Below are positions 8,466 through 18,400 of a stretch of DNA of 33,870 nt, in pieces (positions within the stretch are counted from its first letter, which is position 1; the number at the start of each line of letters is the position of its first letter). This DNA comes from Flavobacteriales bacterium UBA6772. GTDB lineage: Bacteria > Bacteroidota > Bacteroidia > Flavobacteriales > UBA7430. The stretch spans positions 6,816 through 40,685 of the forward strand of contig DKGK01000015.1 in NCBI GenBank assembly GCA_002453265.1, given 5' to 3'. Position numbers and translations under genes: made by a program. The notes under the pieces are model-generated. The model had not been told where the DNA came from. It ran no database searches and worked only from the letters and a program-made list of their open reading frames with translations.

Positions 8466-9668
8466 ATGAAAATACTCCACACAGCCGATTGGCACCTAGG
8501 ACACAGACTACTTGAGCAATCTCAACTAGAAGAACAAACGCTATTTTTAAATTGGATTGAGAACCTTATTATCGAACAAAAAATTAATGTACTCTTAATT
8601 TCTGGTGATGTATATGATACTGGGTCACCATCTAGTCTGAGTCAGAAAATATACTACGATTTTTTAATAAAGTTAAAAAATACAAGCTGCCAATCTGTAG
8701 TTATTACTGGCGGCAATCACGATTCTCCTGGGATATTAAACGCTCCAAGAGAGGTGCTTCAAGCACTTTCTATTAATGTTGTAGGAAAGGCAACAGAAAA
8801 TATTAAAGATGAAGTATTTGAAATTAACATAAATGAGGAGGAAGTAATAATTGCAGCTGTACCGTATTTACGAGACGGAGATATTAGACGGGCAGTAGCA
8901 GGTGAAACTTTTGAAGAATTAAGCGATAAATACAAAACAGCACTAATTAAGCATTACGAAGAAATTTCAGCGCATTGTAAGGCCATAAATACGAATAAAG
9001 TCCCAGTTATAGCAATGGGACATTTATTTGCTATTGGAGGGTCTATTTCTGATAGTGAGCAAAATATTTATGTTGGTAGTTTGGGGCACATAGGAGCAAA
9101 TGATTTTCCAAGCTACTTTGATTATATTGCACTAGGACATTTACATAGGCCACAAATAATTGGCAAAAATAATAAGATTAGATATTCTGGCTCGCCACAT
9201 ATTTTAAGTTTTAGTGAACTAAATTATAATAAAAAAGTAATTGTACTAACATTACAAGACAAAGAAATAGTGACAATTGAGGATAAAGTAATTCCTAAGT
9301 TTAGAGAGTTTTATAGTATTAAAGGAACATTAAAAGAATGTATAGAAACATTGCCAGCTATTGTATCTAACACCTATAAATTAACACCATGGGTAGAAAT
9401 AATATTGGACGAAGACCATAATATAAATACCGATGACCTAAAAAAAGGGGCTGATAAATTCGGATTTGAAATACTTAAAACTGCCTTAAAAAATAGAAGA
9501 ATAGTTAGGGGGATAGAAGAATTAATAGACGAGACTAAATCTATTAAAGAACTTGTTCCTACAGATGTATTTAAACTAAAATGCGATGAAATTGGATTCA
9601 ATCTTGAAGAAAATCCAAAAGTAATGGATGCATTTTCGGAGATATTACAAAAGGTTAAAAATCAATAA
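8466..9668 (+). CDS. sbcD: Exonuclease SbcD (Mre11-type nuclease subunit)
   Basis: Nuclease subunit of the SbcCD (Mre11-Rad50-like) complex, which trims DNA ends, opens hairpins and removes protein-blocked ends. The 400-residue protein has the calcineurin-like phosphoesterase motifs in order: DWHLGH at 8-13, GDVYDTGSPS from 47, GNHDSPG from 83, and GHL and GHLHRP further on, which together build the two-metal active site. The C-terminal third is the DNA-binding/capping region. The ATG at 8466 directly opens with the conserved MKILHTADWHLGH. It is followed five bases later by sbcC, which fixes the functional assignment. No clear TAnnTTTG element was found in the 57 bases upstream after the preceding terminator. 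Confidence 0.96.
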   Translation: MKILHTADWHLGHRLLEQSQLEEQTLFLNWIENLIIEQKINVLLISGDVYDTGSPSSLSQKIYYDFLIKLKNTSCQSVVITGGNHDSPGILNAPREVLQALSINVVGKATENIKDEVFEININEEEVIIAAVPYLRDGDIRRAVAGETFEELSDKYKTALIKHYEEISAHCKAINTNKVPVIAMGHLFAIGGSISDSEQNIYVGSLGHIGANDFPSYFDYIALGHLHRPQIIGKNNKIRYSGSPHILSFSELNYNKKVIVLTLQDKEIVTIEDKVIPKFREFYSIKGTLKECIETLPAIVSNTYKLTPWVEIILDEDHNINTDDLKKGADKFGFEILKTALKNRRIVRGIEELIDETKSIKELVPTDVFKLKCDEIGFNLEENPKVMDAFSEILQKVKNQ

Positions 9669-9673
9669 GAATT

Positions 9674-12600
9674 ATGAAAATATTAAAAATTGAATTACAA
9701 AATATTAACTCCTTAAAATCTGAAACTAGTATTGTAATAGATTTTGAAAGTGAACAGTTTAAGGATGTAGGTTTATATGCTATAACAGGAGCAACAGGAG
9801 CAGGAAAAACAACAATTTTAGATGCCATAACAATTGCATTATACAACAGTGTTCCACGTTTTAAAGAATCTAAAGGAGCACTGATTGATGTGGTAAGTCA
9901 TGGAGCGGCTAAAGCATTTAGTAGAATTACTTTTGAAAATGAAAACAATACTTATGAGGCCTATTGGGGGATAAGACTTGCAACAATTAAAGGAAAAAGA
10001 CTCTCTAACCCACAGGAAGAAGTAAGTTTAAAAAATATAACTACTGGAAAAATTTTAGCAACACAAAAAAGAAACTTGATTACAGAGGTTGTAAACGTAA
10101 CACAGTTAGATTACAAGCAATTTTTAAGGTCTGTGTTGTTGGCACAAGGTGAGTTTACTTCATTTTTATCGGCTAAGGGAGCAGAGAAAGGAAGATTGTT
10201 AGAACAAATTACTGGAGAGGATATTTATAAAAAAATAGGAGAAGGAATTTTAATAAAAAAGGGGGAAGAAGAAAAGAAGTTATCAGATTTTAAATCTAAA
10301 ATTAATGGGGATGATGTACTTGATGAAGACCAAAAATTAGAATTGAATAGAAAGGATAAAGAATTAGATCTTCAAATTAAAGTCTGTGAAGAAGAACTAA
10401 AATCCATTGAACATAATGTTAACTGGTACAAGAAACATAAAGAGTTGTCTGCTGATATGACTAAATTAATTGCAGAAGGTAAGGAGCTAGATAAAACAAT
10501 AAATGAACATAAATTGGAAATCGATTTATTGGCTATAAACGATAAGGCAGAACCTTTTGGCGAATTGATAAGAGATTTGAATTCGAATAAGAAGCTAGAA
10601 AACAAAAATAGTGAAGATTTAAAGGCAATAGAATATGAATTATCTCAATTAACACCAAAGATTGAAATAGTAACTAAAAGGGTAGAACAAGAAGAAATAG
10701 AATTAAAAAAAGCCAACATTGAACTAAATTCTTGGTTACCAAAATTTGATATTATTACGAAACTAGAGAGTCAATTTTCGGCTGAACAAAATAATAAAAA
10801 TAAAGTCAAACAAAATATAACTGCAATAAAACTGAGTGAGAATAGTTTGCTAAAAGAAAGGCAAAGAATTAGCAAAGCAAGCACAGATACAAAAGCTAGT
10901 ATTAAGATTGATGAAGCTTATGTGAACAAGAATATAATTTTAACAAAGGTTCAAACAGAACTATCAAAGTGGAATACAAATTTAACCACTTTAAATGAAA
11001 CGAAAAAAACGGTTACTGAGAGCAATTCATTTCTAACTAAGAAAGATAGTGAAGTTAAAACTACGAAGCTTGACTTAGCAGAAAACAAAAATATTCTCAA
11101 GATTAAGTCATCAGAAATAACTAAAATTGAATTGGATATAGTTTCTATCGATAAGAAATTGGAGTCAAAAAAACTTTCTGATTTATTAGACTCAAAGACA
11201 AAACTAAATACCGAAGAATCTAACTGGAAACAGATTAAAGTTTACGCTGAAGAAAAGACAAAAAAGAAAATTACAATAAACAATGTATCTAAGAACCAGA
11301 AAGACTATACATCTAAATTAACAGAAATTACAAACAATATAAATTCTATAAAAATAAAAATTACGAGTCAAGAAACTTCAGTTTCTGATGCAGAAAAAAT
11401 ATTAAATTACGAACAAAGCATATTAAAATACGAGGATGATAGGCCGAACTTAATCAAAGGAGAGGCTTGTGGATTATGCGGATCTAAGGAACATCCGTTT
11501 ACCAAACACTTAATTCCAGGTGATGTATCGAAGTCGGAAGAAGAACTAAAGCAAAGGAATAGCAAACTAACTAATCTAAAAGATAAATATGCTGAATTAG
11601 AAAAGAAGGTTGTTGGATTATGTACAAATATTACGAATTGTAAGAAACAAATAAATGCTGCAAATGAGGAGTTAAAGTTGATTACTACAAATGCTAAGAA
11701 GATAGCAGTTGACTTTGATTTAGCAGACTTTACAGGAATTTTGAAGGTACTTGGAGGTATTACTGAGGATTTAAAAAAACTAGACAAAATAATCAAATCT
11801 TCGCAGAAATTGCAAAAGCAAAGAGAGGAATATAATACAATACTTAAAAAACAAAGTAAAGCTTGTAATGACCTCAAGAAAAAGGACACGACCTATAGCA
11901 CTGTATTAAAAGGTTTGAACTCGGAGATAAATACTAGAAAAATCTACTTGGATAGCCAAGTAGAGAAATGTACTAAAATAGAACAGAGTTTAGCAATAGA
12001 GCTATTAAAGTTCAATTATAAGATTCCAACAATAGAATACTCGGTTTCATTTATTAAAACACTTGAAAATAGTATTAGTACCTATACTAATACACAAACA
12101 AACTTAGAGAGTCTTAAAGCAGCAAACAAAAATCAGAATACTAATATAACAAATTTAGAAAAACAGCTAAAAAACGAAAGCATAGCACTAAAAAACGAGG
12201 AGGACAATTTTACTAAAATTGAATCTAAGTCTAAGCGAGTAGTTGAAGAACGAATAAAGATTTTACCAAAGGAAATAAGTGTTGAAATAAAACGGACAAG
12301 ACTGCAAGATTCTAGTAAGCTAGTAAACGAAAAATTTAAAGACAGTACTAAAAAGCTTCAGCAATTAATAATTACAAAAAAAGGAAGGGAAGTTAGTAAG
12401 GATAATACATTAAAAGGACAAAAGGATTTATTAGACGAATTAAATACTTTAATGTCATCTCTTAATAGCAGACTAGATGGCAGCAGTTTTGAATCGAAAA
12501 TAGCAATTGAAAATGCTTTACTATCAGTTGATATAAAGGCGGATTACGATGGGATAAAGAAGAAAATACATGAAGAACAACTTAGATTAAACACACTAAA

Positions 12601-13327
12601 TAAGAGAAATTCAGAAGCACTAGATATACTAATTATGTCAAAAGATTTTAGTGTTTCAGAAGAAGATAGTACTAAAACTCAAAAAACATCGGCTGCTAAA
12701 AAAGAGGACTGCTTGGCAGAAAAAGGAAAAATAAGTGAGGCTTTTAGAAAAGAACAAGAAATTAGGAAACGAAACGAGTCCGTTTACACTAAAATTGATG
12801 CTCAGGAAGCAATATGTAAAGTATGGAGGGATTTATTTAAGGTAATTGGAAATTCGAAGGATGCATTTAATGTGTATGTTCAGCGCTTAACATTGAAGCA
12901 TTTACTGGATTTAGCAAACGTACATTTATTCAAATTAAACAATAGGTATTCCTTAAAGCTAGAGTCAGGCTATAAACCAAAAGAAGAATTGAATTTCAAT
13001 TTAATCGATCACTTTCAAACTGATCAATGTAGATTGGTTGATACATCAAGTGGCGGTGAAAAGTTTATTATTAGTTTGGCGTTGGCACTAGGACTTTCCG
13101 ATTTAGCGAGTAAAAACGTAAAAATAGACTCGCTATTTATTGATGAAGGTTTTGGTACTTTAGACAAAAATTCTTTAGAAACCGTAATTTCAACATTAGA
13201 AACTTTACAGTCACAAGGAAAAATGATTGGAATAATTTCGCATGTTGAAAACTTGAAAGAACGGATTCCTACTCAAATACAAATACGAAAAAAGAGCAAT
13301 GGCGTAAGTGTTGTAGAAATGGAATGA
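9674..13327 (+). CDS. sbcC: Exonuclease SbcC (Rad50-type ATPase subunit)
   Basis: ATPase and tethering subunit of SbcCD, 1217 aa. The Walker A motif GATGAGKT is at 39-46. A very long Lys/Glu/Asn-rich coiled coil folds back at a central zinc hook, CGLC at 599-602, almost exactly in the middle of the chain. The second ATPase half carries the ABC signature SSGGEK (from 1125) and Walker B LFIDEGFGTLD with D1157 and E1158. The usual hook is CPVC or CPxC, so CGLC is a variant that keeps both cysteines. The start is five bases after the sbcD stop, so the genes are co-transcribed. The coding sequence is more A-rich than its neighbours, which fits a coiled coil. No terminator is obvious in the 80 bases that follow. 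Confidence 0.96.
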   Translation: MKILKIELQNINSLKSETSIVIDFESEQFKDVGLYAITGATGAGKTTILDAITIALYNSVPRFKESKGALIDVVSHGAAKAFSRITFENENNTYEAYWGIRLATIKGKRLSNPQEEVSLKNITTGKILATQKRNLITEVVNVTQLDYKQFLRSVLLAQGEFTSFLSAKGAEKGRLLEQITGEDIYKKIGEGILIKKGEEEKKLSDFKSKINGDDVLDEDQKLELNRKDKELDLQIKVCEEELKSIEHNVNWYKKHKELSADMTKLIAEGKELDKTINEHKLEIDLLAINDKAEPFGELIRDLNSNKKLENKNSEDLKAIEYELSQLTPKIEIVTKRVEQEEIELKKANIELNSWLPKFDIITKLESQFSAEQNNKNKVKQNITAIKLSENSLLKERQRISKASTDTKASIKIDEAYVNKNIILTKVQTELSKWNTNLTTLNETKKTVTESNSFLTKKDSEVKTTKLDLAENKNILKIKSSEITKIELDIVSIDKKLESKKLSDLLDSKTKLNTEESNWKQIKVYAEEKTKKKITINNVSKNQKDYTSKLTEITNNINSIKIKITSQETSVSDAEKILNYEQSILKYEDDRPNLIKGEACGLCGSKEHPFTKHLIPGDVSKSEEELKQRNSKLTNLKDKYAELEKKVVGLCTNITNCKKQINAANEELKLITTNAKKIAVDFDLADFTGILKVLGGITEDLKKLDKIIKSSQKLQKQREEYNTILKKQSKACNDLKKKDTTYSTVLKGLNSEINTRKIYLDSQVEKCTKIEQSLAIELLKFNYKIPTIEYSVSFIKTLENSISTYTNTQTNLESLKAANKNQNTNITNLEKQLKNESIALKNEEDNFTKIESKSKRVVEERIKILPKEISVEIKRTRLQDSSKLVNEKFKDSTKKLQQLIITKKGREVSKDNTLKGQKDLLDELNTLMSSLNSRLDGSSFESKIAIENALLSVDIKADYDGIKKKIHEEQLRLNTLNKRNSEALDILIMSKDFSVSEEDSTKTQKTSAAKKEDCLAEKGKISEAFRKEQEIRKRNESVYTKIDAQEAICKVWRDLFKVIGNSKDAFNVYVQRLTLKHLLDLANVHLFKLNNRYSLKLESGYKPKEELNFNLIDHFQTDQCRLVDTSSGGEKFIISLALALGLSDLASKNVKIDSLFIDEGFGTLDKNSLETVISTLETLQSQGKMIGIISHVENLKERIPTQIQIRKKSNGVSVVEME

Positions 13328-13408
13328 TGCGGTAGAATTAGTTTGAAAATTTCGATGAACAAATCAAATAGAAATAAACATGAACTATAGGTCTATGAAG
13401 AATGAAAT

Positions 13409-13801
13409 TTATAGTTTTTGTTTAATCTTTTCAGCAATAAGCAACATTTCTCCATCTTCAACTTTCAACTTAGGTCGCGAGAAATTAATATCTTCTACAG
13501 ATTGTAAAGGAATTAAATGAATATGAGCGTGAGGTACTTCTAAACCAATTACTGCTATTCCTACTCGTTTACACGGTATAGCCATTTTTAGAGCTTTAGC
13601 AGTTGTTTTAGCGAAAAGCCAAAGCATAGTGTAGTTCTCGTCCGAAAGATCAAAAATAGAATCTATTTCCTGCTTAGGAATTACGAGTACATGACCCTTG
13701 GCCAAAGGAAAAACATCTAAAAAAGCTAAGAAGTGTTCATCTTCAGCGATTTTAAAGGCAGGAATTTCTCCTTTTACAATCTTGGTGAATATACTAGCCA
13801 T
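13409..13801 (-). CDS. HIT family nucleotide-binding hydrolase
   Basis: A 130-aa HIT (histidine triad) protein, probably a purine-nucleoside phosphoramidase of the Hint group. The triad HAHIHLIP gives H91, H93 and H95, with H93 the expected nucleophile. Upstream are the family segments FLDVFPLAKGHVLVIPK and a substrate-binding loop. The ATG at 13801 shares its A-T-G with the greA stop (TAATG, one-base overlap), so translation is likely coupled to greA. Physiological substrate is not evident from context. Linkage of greA with a HIT gene is something I recall as common in Bacteroidota, not proof of a shared role. Confidence 0.93.
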   Translation of the reverse strand: MASIFTKIVKGEIPAFKIAEDEHFLAFLDVFPLAKGHVLVIPKQEIDSIFDLSDENYTMLWLFAKTTAKALKMAIPCKRVGIAVIGLEVPHAHIHLIPLQSVEDINFSRPKLKVEDGEMLLIAEKIKQKL

Positions 13802-14274
13802 TAACGTGAGATGCTAATAACCTCAAACTTCATGAGTCCGGCAGGAACAGTAATCTCTGCGATGTCTCCAACTTTCTTTCCTAATAATCCAGTACCGATT
13901 GGAGAATTAATTGAAATTCTTCCAGTCTTAATATTTGCCTCAGACTCGGCAACTAAAGTAACAGTCATGTCTTTTTTTGTAGCTAAATTTTTAATTTTAA
14001 CAATAGATAGAGCTAAAACTTTATCGGTATCTAATAGCGATTCGTCTATAACACGAGCTGTAGAGTACATGCCTTCGAGTTTTGAAATTTTCATTTCCAA
14101 CATCCCTTGTGCTTCTTTGGCAGCATCGTATTCTGCATTTTCCGATAAATCACCTTTATCTCGTGCCTCTGAAATCTGATTAGAGATACTAGGACGTTCA
14201 ACGAACTTTAACTGCTCAAGCTCATCTTTGAGTCTCTTTAATCCTTCTTCTGTATAATATGATATTGTTGACAT
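13801..14274 (-). CDS. greA: Transcription elongation factor GreA
   Basis: Cytosolic RNA-polymerase factor that enters the secondary channel and stimulates cleavage of backtracked transcripts. The 157 residues show the two-part layout: an N-terminal antiparallel coiled coil (about 1-75) with the acidic tip segment ARDKGDLSENAEYDAAKEAQ, and a C-terminal FKBP-like domain (about 80-157) ending in SPIGTGLLGKKVGD and a final beta strand. The tip acidic residues needed for cleavage are present. The gene leads a two-gene unit with the HIT gene. A TACTTTTA sequence (minus strand, 14287-14294) matches seven of eight -7 consensus positions just upstream. Confidence 0.96.
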   Translation of the reverse strand: MSTISYYTEEGLKRLKDELEQLKFVERPSISNQISEARDKGDLSENAEYDAAKEAQGMLEMKISKLEGMYSTARVIDESLLDTDKVLALSIVKIKNLATKKDMTVTLVAESEANIKTGRISINSPIGTGLLGKKVGDIAEITVPAGLMKFEVISISR

Positions 14275-14304
14275 AATAGTACTTTTTAAAAGTAAATAAA
14301 CGCA

Positions 14305-14332
14305 AAAAGAAGATCCGATAGGATCCTCTTTT
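14305..14332 (-). terminator. Terminator of the receptor/giant/PorV-like operon
   Basis: Arms AAAAGAAGATCC and GGATCCTCTTTT around a GATA loop, with one mismatch. On the minus strand the stem is followed by CTTTTTG. It lies between the PorV-like gene end and the greA start. A second smaller hairpin (CCTCC / CTTA / GGAGG, 14344-14357) sits immediately before it on the minus strand. Confidence 0.7.
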
Positions 14333-14363
14333 AAATTTAGTATCCTCCCTTAGGAGGGAAATA

Positions 14364-15419
14364 TTATAGTGTTATTCTAGCACCTATTGAGTGAGGTGAA
14401 TCTAAAGGACTTGCCTTTCGGAAAGAGTAATCTAAACCAAAGCTAGTTCCATTACTCAAAGGAATTTCGAAAGTGAAACCTGCGTTTATTCCAGTGAATA
14501 CTGTAGAACGTGTTTCGGCCTCAAATATACCTTCTTCATAAACATAACCTGATCTAAGCATAAAGTAGGATTTGTATCCGTATTCAAAACCTAAACCATA
14601 TTGGTCTTTAGTAAAAGAATTTGACGTAAAATTACCCGCTAGTGTTAAACGGTTATCTTGATCGATAGTGAAATCGTAAGAACCACCAATATTTAATAAC
14701 GAAGGTAATTCGAAAGCAGCAGATCTAAGCTCATAAGTTTGATCATACTCCTGACCATTAGCTTCATCGTTTGTTAATCTCACACCATTACCATCACCTT
14801 CAAATTTCAATTTAGGACCTACATTTTTTAAAGAAACCCCAAATTTAATTTGACGATTTGCACCGGCCACATACTGAATACCAGCATCTAAAGACATTCC
14901 AGAAGCTTTCATATCTGGAGTGTTTTCAGAAATCATTCTTACAGTAGCACCACCAGAGATGTTGTCGGTAAATTTCTTAGCATAAGAAAGACCAATATTC
15001 ATTACAACTGGAGAATAGGTGGCTCCTGTTCCTTCTGGAGACTCAGAGTTTGTAATATCAATATCACCAAAGTCGATAGAGGTAATAGATAAACCAAGAA
15101 CTCCACCATCGCTAAGTGACTTAGAGAAACCAAAAGCATTTACTTGCATGTCGAAAAGCCAAGAAGTAGACGCGAAAATAAACTCTGTATTTTCGGTACC
15201 TGCCAAACCAGCAACATTTAAGAAAGTAGCTTCAAGCCCTTGAATAGAAGCAGTGTTAATACCACCCCAACCCGATGAACGAGCCCAAGGGTTGATTAAC
15301 AATTCAGTAGCCCCAGCCTGTCCCGAACGCTGTTCGTTACCTGCAAATGCACTACTAGAACAAAGTACTAATAAACCTGTTAAAAGAACAGGTAAGAGTT
15401 GTTTTGTATATTTTTTCAT
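14364..15419 (-). CDS. PorV/PorQ family outer-membrane beta-barrel protein
   Basis: A 351-aa predicted outer-membrane barrel. The signal peptide (MKKYTKQLLPVLLTGLLVLC and onward, ending AFA) is followed by the family's opening segment, INPWARSSGWGG then GLEATFLNVAGLAG, equivalent to the AR-x-x-GMGG...NPAGLA pattern of PorV, PorQ and UPF0164 proteins. The rest is alternating beta strands rich in aromatic and Gly residues, ending in a terminal strand HSIGARITL. In T9SS, PorV carries substrates from the translocon to the attachment complex. This copy is third in an operon with a receptor and a giant exported protein, so it may serve that protein rather than general T9SS. The start is chosen at 15419; in-frame ATGs at 15425 and upstream to 15452 are possible but give less typical signal peptides. 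Confidence 0.85.
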   Translation of the reverse strand: MKKYTKQLLPVLLTGLLVLCSSSAFAGNEQRSGQAGATELLINPWARSSGWGGINTASIQGLEATFLNVAGLAGTENTEFIFASTSWLFDMQVNAFGFSKSLSDGGVLGLSITSIDFGDIDITNSESPEGTGATYSPVVMNIGLSYAKKFTDNISGGATVRMISENTPDMKASGMSLDAGIQYVAGANRQIKFGVSLKNVGPKLKFEGDGNGVRLTNDEANGQEYDQTYELRSAAFELPSLLNIGGSYDFTIDQDNRLTLAGNFTSNSFTKDQYGLGFEYGYKSYFMLRSGYVYEEGIFEAETRSTVFTGINAGFTFEIPLSNGTSFGLDYSFRKASPLDSPHSIGARITL

Positions 15420-15462
15420 AACCATAGTCGTATGAATTTTAGTCTTTAACAATATTGTTCTA

Positions 15463-18400
15463 CTAGAATGAATCTAAATCAATTGGACGAAGTGCACCAA
15501 ACCATTTAATAACTTTCTCACCGTATTCCTTTCCATCTACATGTATAATATATACACCCGATGCAATCGCAATATTGTAATTGTTCTTTAAATCCCAGTC
15601 CCAACCAGTAACATTTACTTCACTATCTAAATCTACACGTCTTACGAGAGTACCCGACACATTGTAAATAGAAATAGTACATACTTTAGGCAGATTAGTA
15701 ACTCTTACACGAGTATCTATTTGACCAAGTTCATAGTTATTATTACCGTAGTATGGATTAGGAACAACTTTAATAAGGTCCATAGCACTTTTAGCCGTTT
15801 CTAAATCATTCTTAACAGTCATGATAGATTCTGTAGAGAACGTTAATAAAGGATTACCATTGTTAATATCAGAGGCAGTACAATCATCGGTATCTTCTAA
15901 ATTATACCTAGAATAACTTTTAGAAACCCTAAGTTGAACCTCGATATTACCGTCAGACAAAATAGAATTTTGAGAGGTAAGTGGAATGGATGTCCAAGCC
16001 ATATCCTTGAATACTTTTACACTATTTACAAAAGAACTCATATTTATTAACCTACTGTATAATGGGTGATCCTCTTCATTATCTCCAGCATATTCGCTCA
16101 TGGCAACATATAAGTAATGACGACCACCAAGAATAAAACTGGTAGGATCAAAAATATCTCCATCTAATATAGTAGAAGTAGGATTCCAAATCATATCGTT
16201 CCCGTTATGGTCAGGTATGGTAGAAGCTTCACCAAACATCATGTTTACACGAATTCCTCTTTCTAAATCGAATGCATAACCAGGAAACCAAGAGAATCCA
16301 GTAGATCCAGAAGCTTCGTCCAATCCTTCTTTGTCAACAGATGGAGAAGATTTTAAAGTCATTCTATCATCTGTATCACCTGTTTCGATTACAGGAACAC
16401 GAGTCCAAAGCGATTTATCAGCTGTATAAACAATATCTACAGAAGATAATGTATTTAACTTTTCTCTAGCACTAATACTTGGAGCATGTGGGAAAGGAGA
16501 ATCGTCTTTATCATACCCCACTAAAGCATAAGGAGCCCACATACCATTAAGTACATTTTCGTAAGTAGAATTTTCATCTACCCAAGCATCAACATTTCCA
16601 AAATCAATATAAATAGGATCAGTAACAGAAGGGTCAGGATCTGGATTAGAAGCTGTACCAGAACGAATCCAATTTAATGGGTGTACGAATACACCATCTG
16701 GACCTTGAAAAAAGAAATCATTATCAGGAACAAAGTCTAACCAAGAAGTAGAATTATCTTTAATTAAGGTAGCACTAATTAGTCCATTTGTACCTTTAGT
16801 GTCATCACCAGCATCAATTCCATTTACGATTGTAACAGAAAGTCCCCAGTCTGCAATGATTTGCTCATTCTTAACACTCAATGTAGTGTCTGAACTTACA
16901 GAAACACCAGTTGTCTCATTTGTTAAGACCCATCTAGCAGTATCATTTACAGCATTCATTACAAAAGTAAAGTCTGTGTTTTCTGGAACACTTAAAGGAT
17001 CAATAACTTTAATATCTACTGGAGAACCATCAACAGCATAACCAGTACTAGTAGTACAAATTGAAGGATCTAGTAAAGCTAATTTCATTTCAGATGTAAA
17101 CTGTAGCTCTAAACCACCATTTCCTGAACCTTCTAAACGAGTCATATTAGGAATAGTTCCGTAATCTGCGTTTTGAATAGTACCGTTTGATTCTGCAGTT
17201 GTAATATGAGGAATGGCAGAATATTGCTTAATATTTTTACGACCAGCTAAGAAAGGTTTTTTCTGACCTTCGAAACTTCCTGCATAAATATTATCAGGAT
17301 CTGGCACTACATCTTGCTTATACTCAATGAATTCGTTATATCCGTAAGCAATAGCAGTAAAGTAGTACGTTTTATTATTAATTAAAGTACGATCTCCAGA
17401 TGCAAATAAATCTTGATTTACCACAAAGGAGTGGATAATTCCTTCATTTGCTGCTTGTAGCGTCATGTTTGTAGGAACATCAGCTTCTAAAGCTAAACTA
17501 AAATTATAGTTAGTAAGATTTGCGATAGGAGAAATAGTTTCTTCTGAAGTGACCATTCCATTATCGTCTCTATAGTTTTCAATATCACATTGGAAAACCA
17601 TTCTAGCTCTATCAATATCGTAAACGTCCGCAGCCGTAACTGTTTCGTCTTTTAATTGGAATATTTGATAACCTTCGAAAACGTAAGAGTCTCTATAAGG
17701 AAGTGTTTGTTCTTCGTCATAAAAGCCAGAAATATTAATTTGATCTTGTTCTAGATAATCTTCATTAGAATTTTGGCTGTTGTTAGAAATATTAGCAGCG
17801 TTAGATAAGGTAATAATAATTTCCTTATCTAGTTCTTGAATTGCCATATCTGGAGCATCAGGACCGTCAAGTACCTCGAAACAGATATCGAAAAGTTTTT
17901 GAGCTTTGTCATCTGCAATACGCATAAGCTCTACAGACGCCCATGCACCACCAGAATTAGCACGTGCCCAAACAACACCTGTTGTAATGGTGTTTAAAGC
18001 ACCAGGCTCAAGCGTAAAAGGACCTGCAGATTGGACAAAACGTCTATCATTTGGTACGTTTCCAGCAATTTGTTCTGTCCACTGCTCATCAAATGCAGGG
18101 TCAGTAGTTCCAGGGAACATATAATTACATAGTGGACTAGATGGGTTTCTACCATCAGCACCATAAGTCATTGGTTTATTATCTAACCATTTACCTTGTA
18201 AGTAATTGTAAAAGTCTTGTGCTAAGTCTGGATTACCAGTAACTGTACCATCGTTATTAAAGTACATAAACTTAGACATAATGATCTGTTCTCCGGCTTC
18301 ATCAATAATACCATCTAAATCATTATCAATACCATCACCTTCATCGGCAATAGGACCTCTAAAGAAATCTACTCCAATTGCAGGTGGATTTGAACCATAA

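Noticed and set aside
11407..11889. 160-codon antisense reading frame inside sbcC
   Set aside because: Low-complexity Ser/Phe/Leu composition is the mirror of the Lys/Glu-rich coiled coil on the plus strand.
8466..13327. sbcDC as a horizontally acquired island
   Set aside because: The A-rich composition is expected for a Lys/Asn-rich coiled coil, and there are no flanking repeats, integrase or tRNA. A codon-usage calculation would decide.
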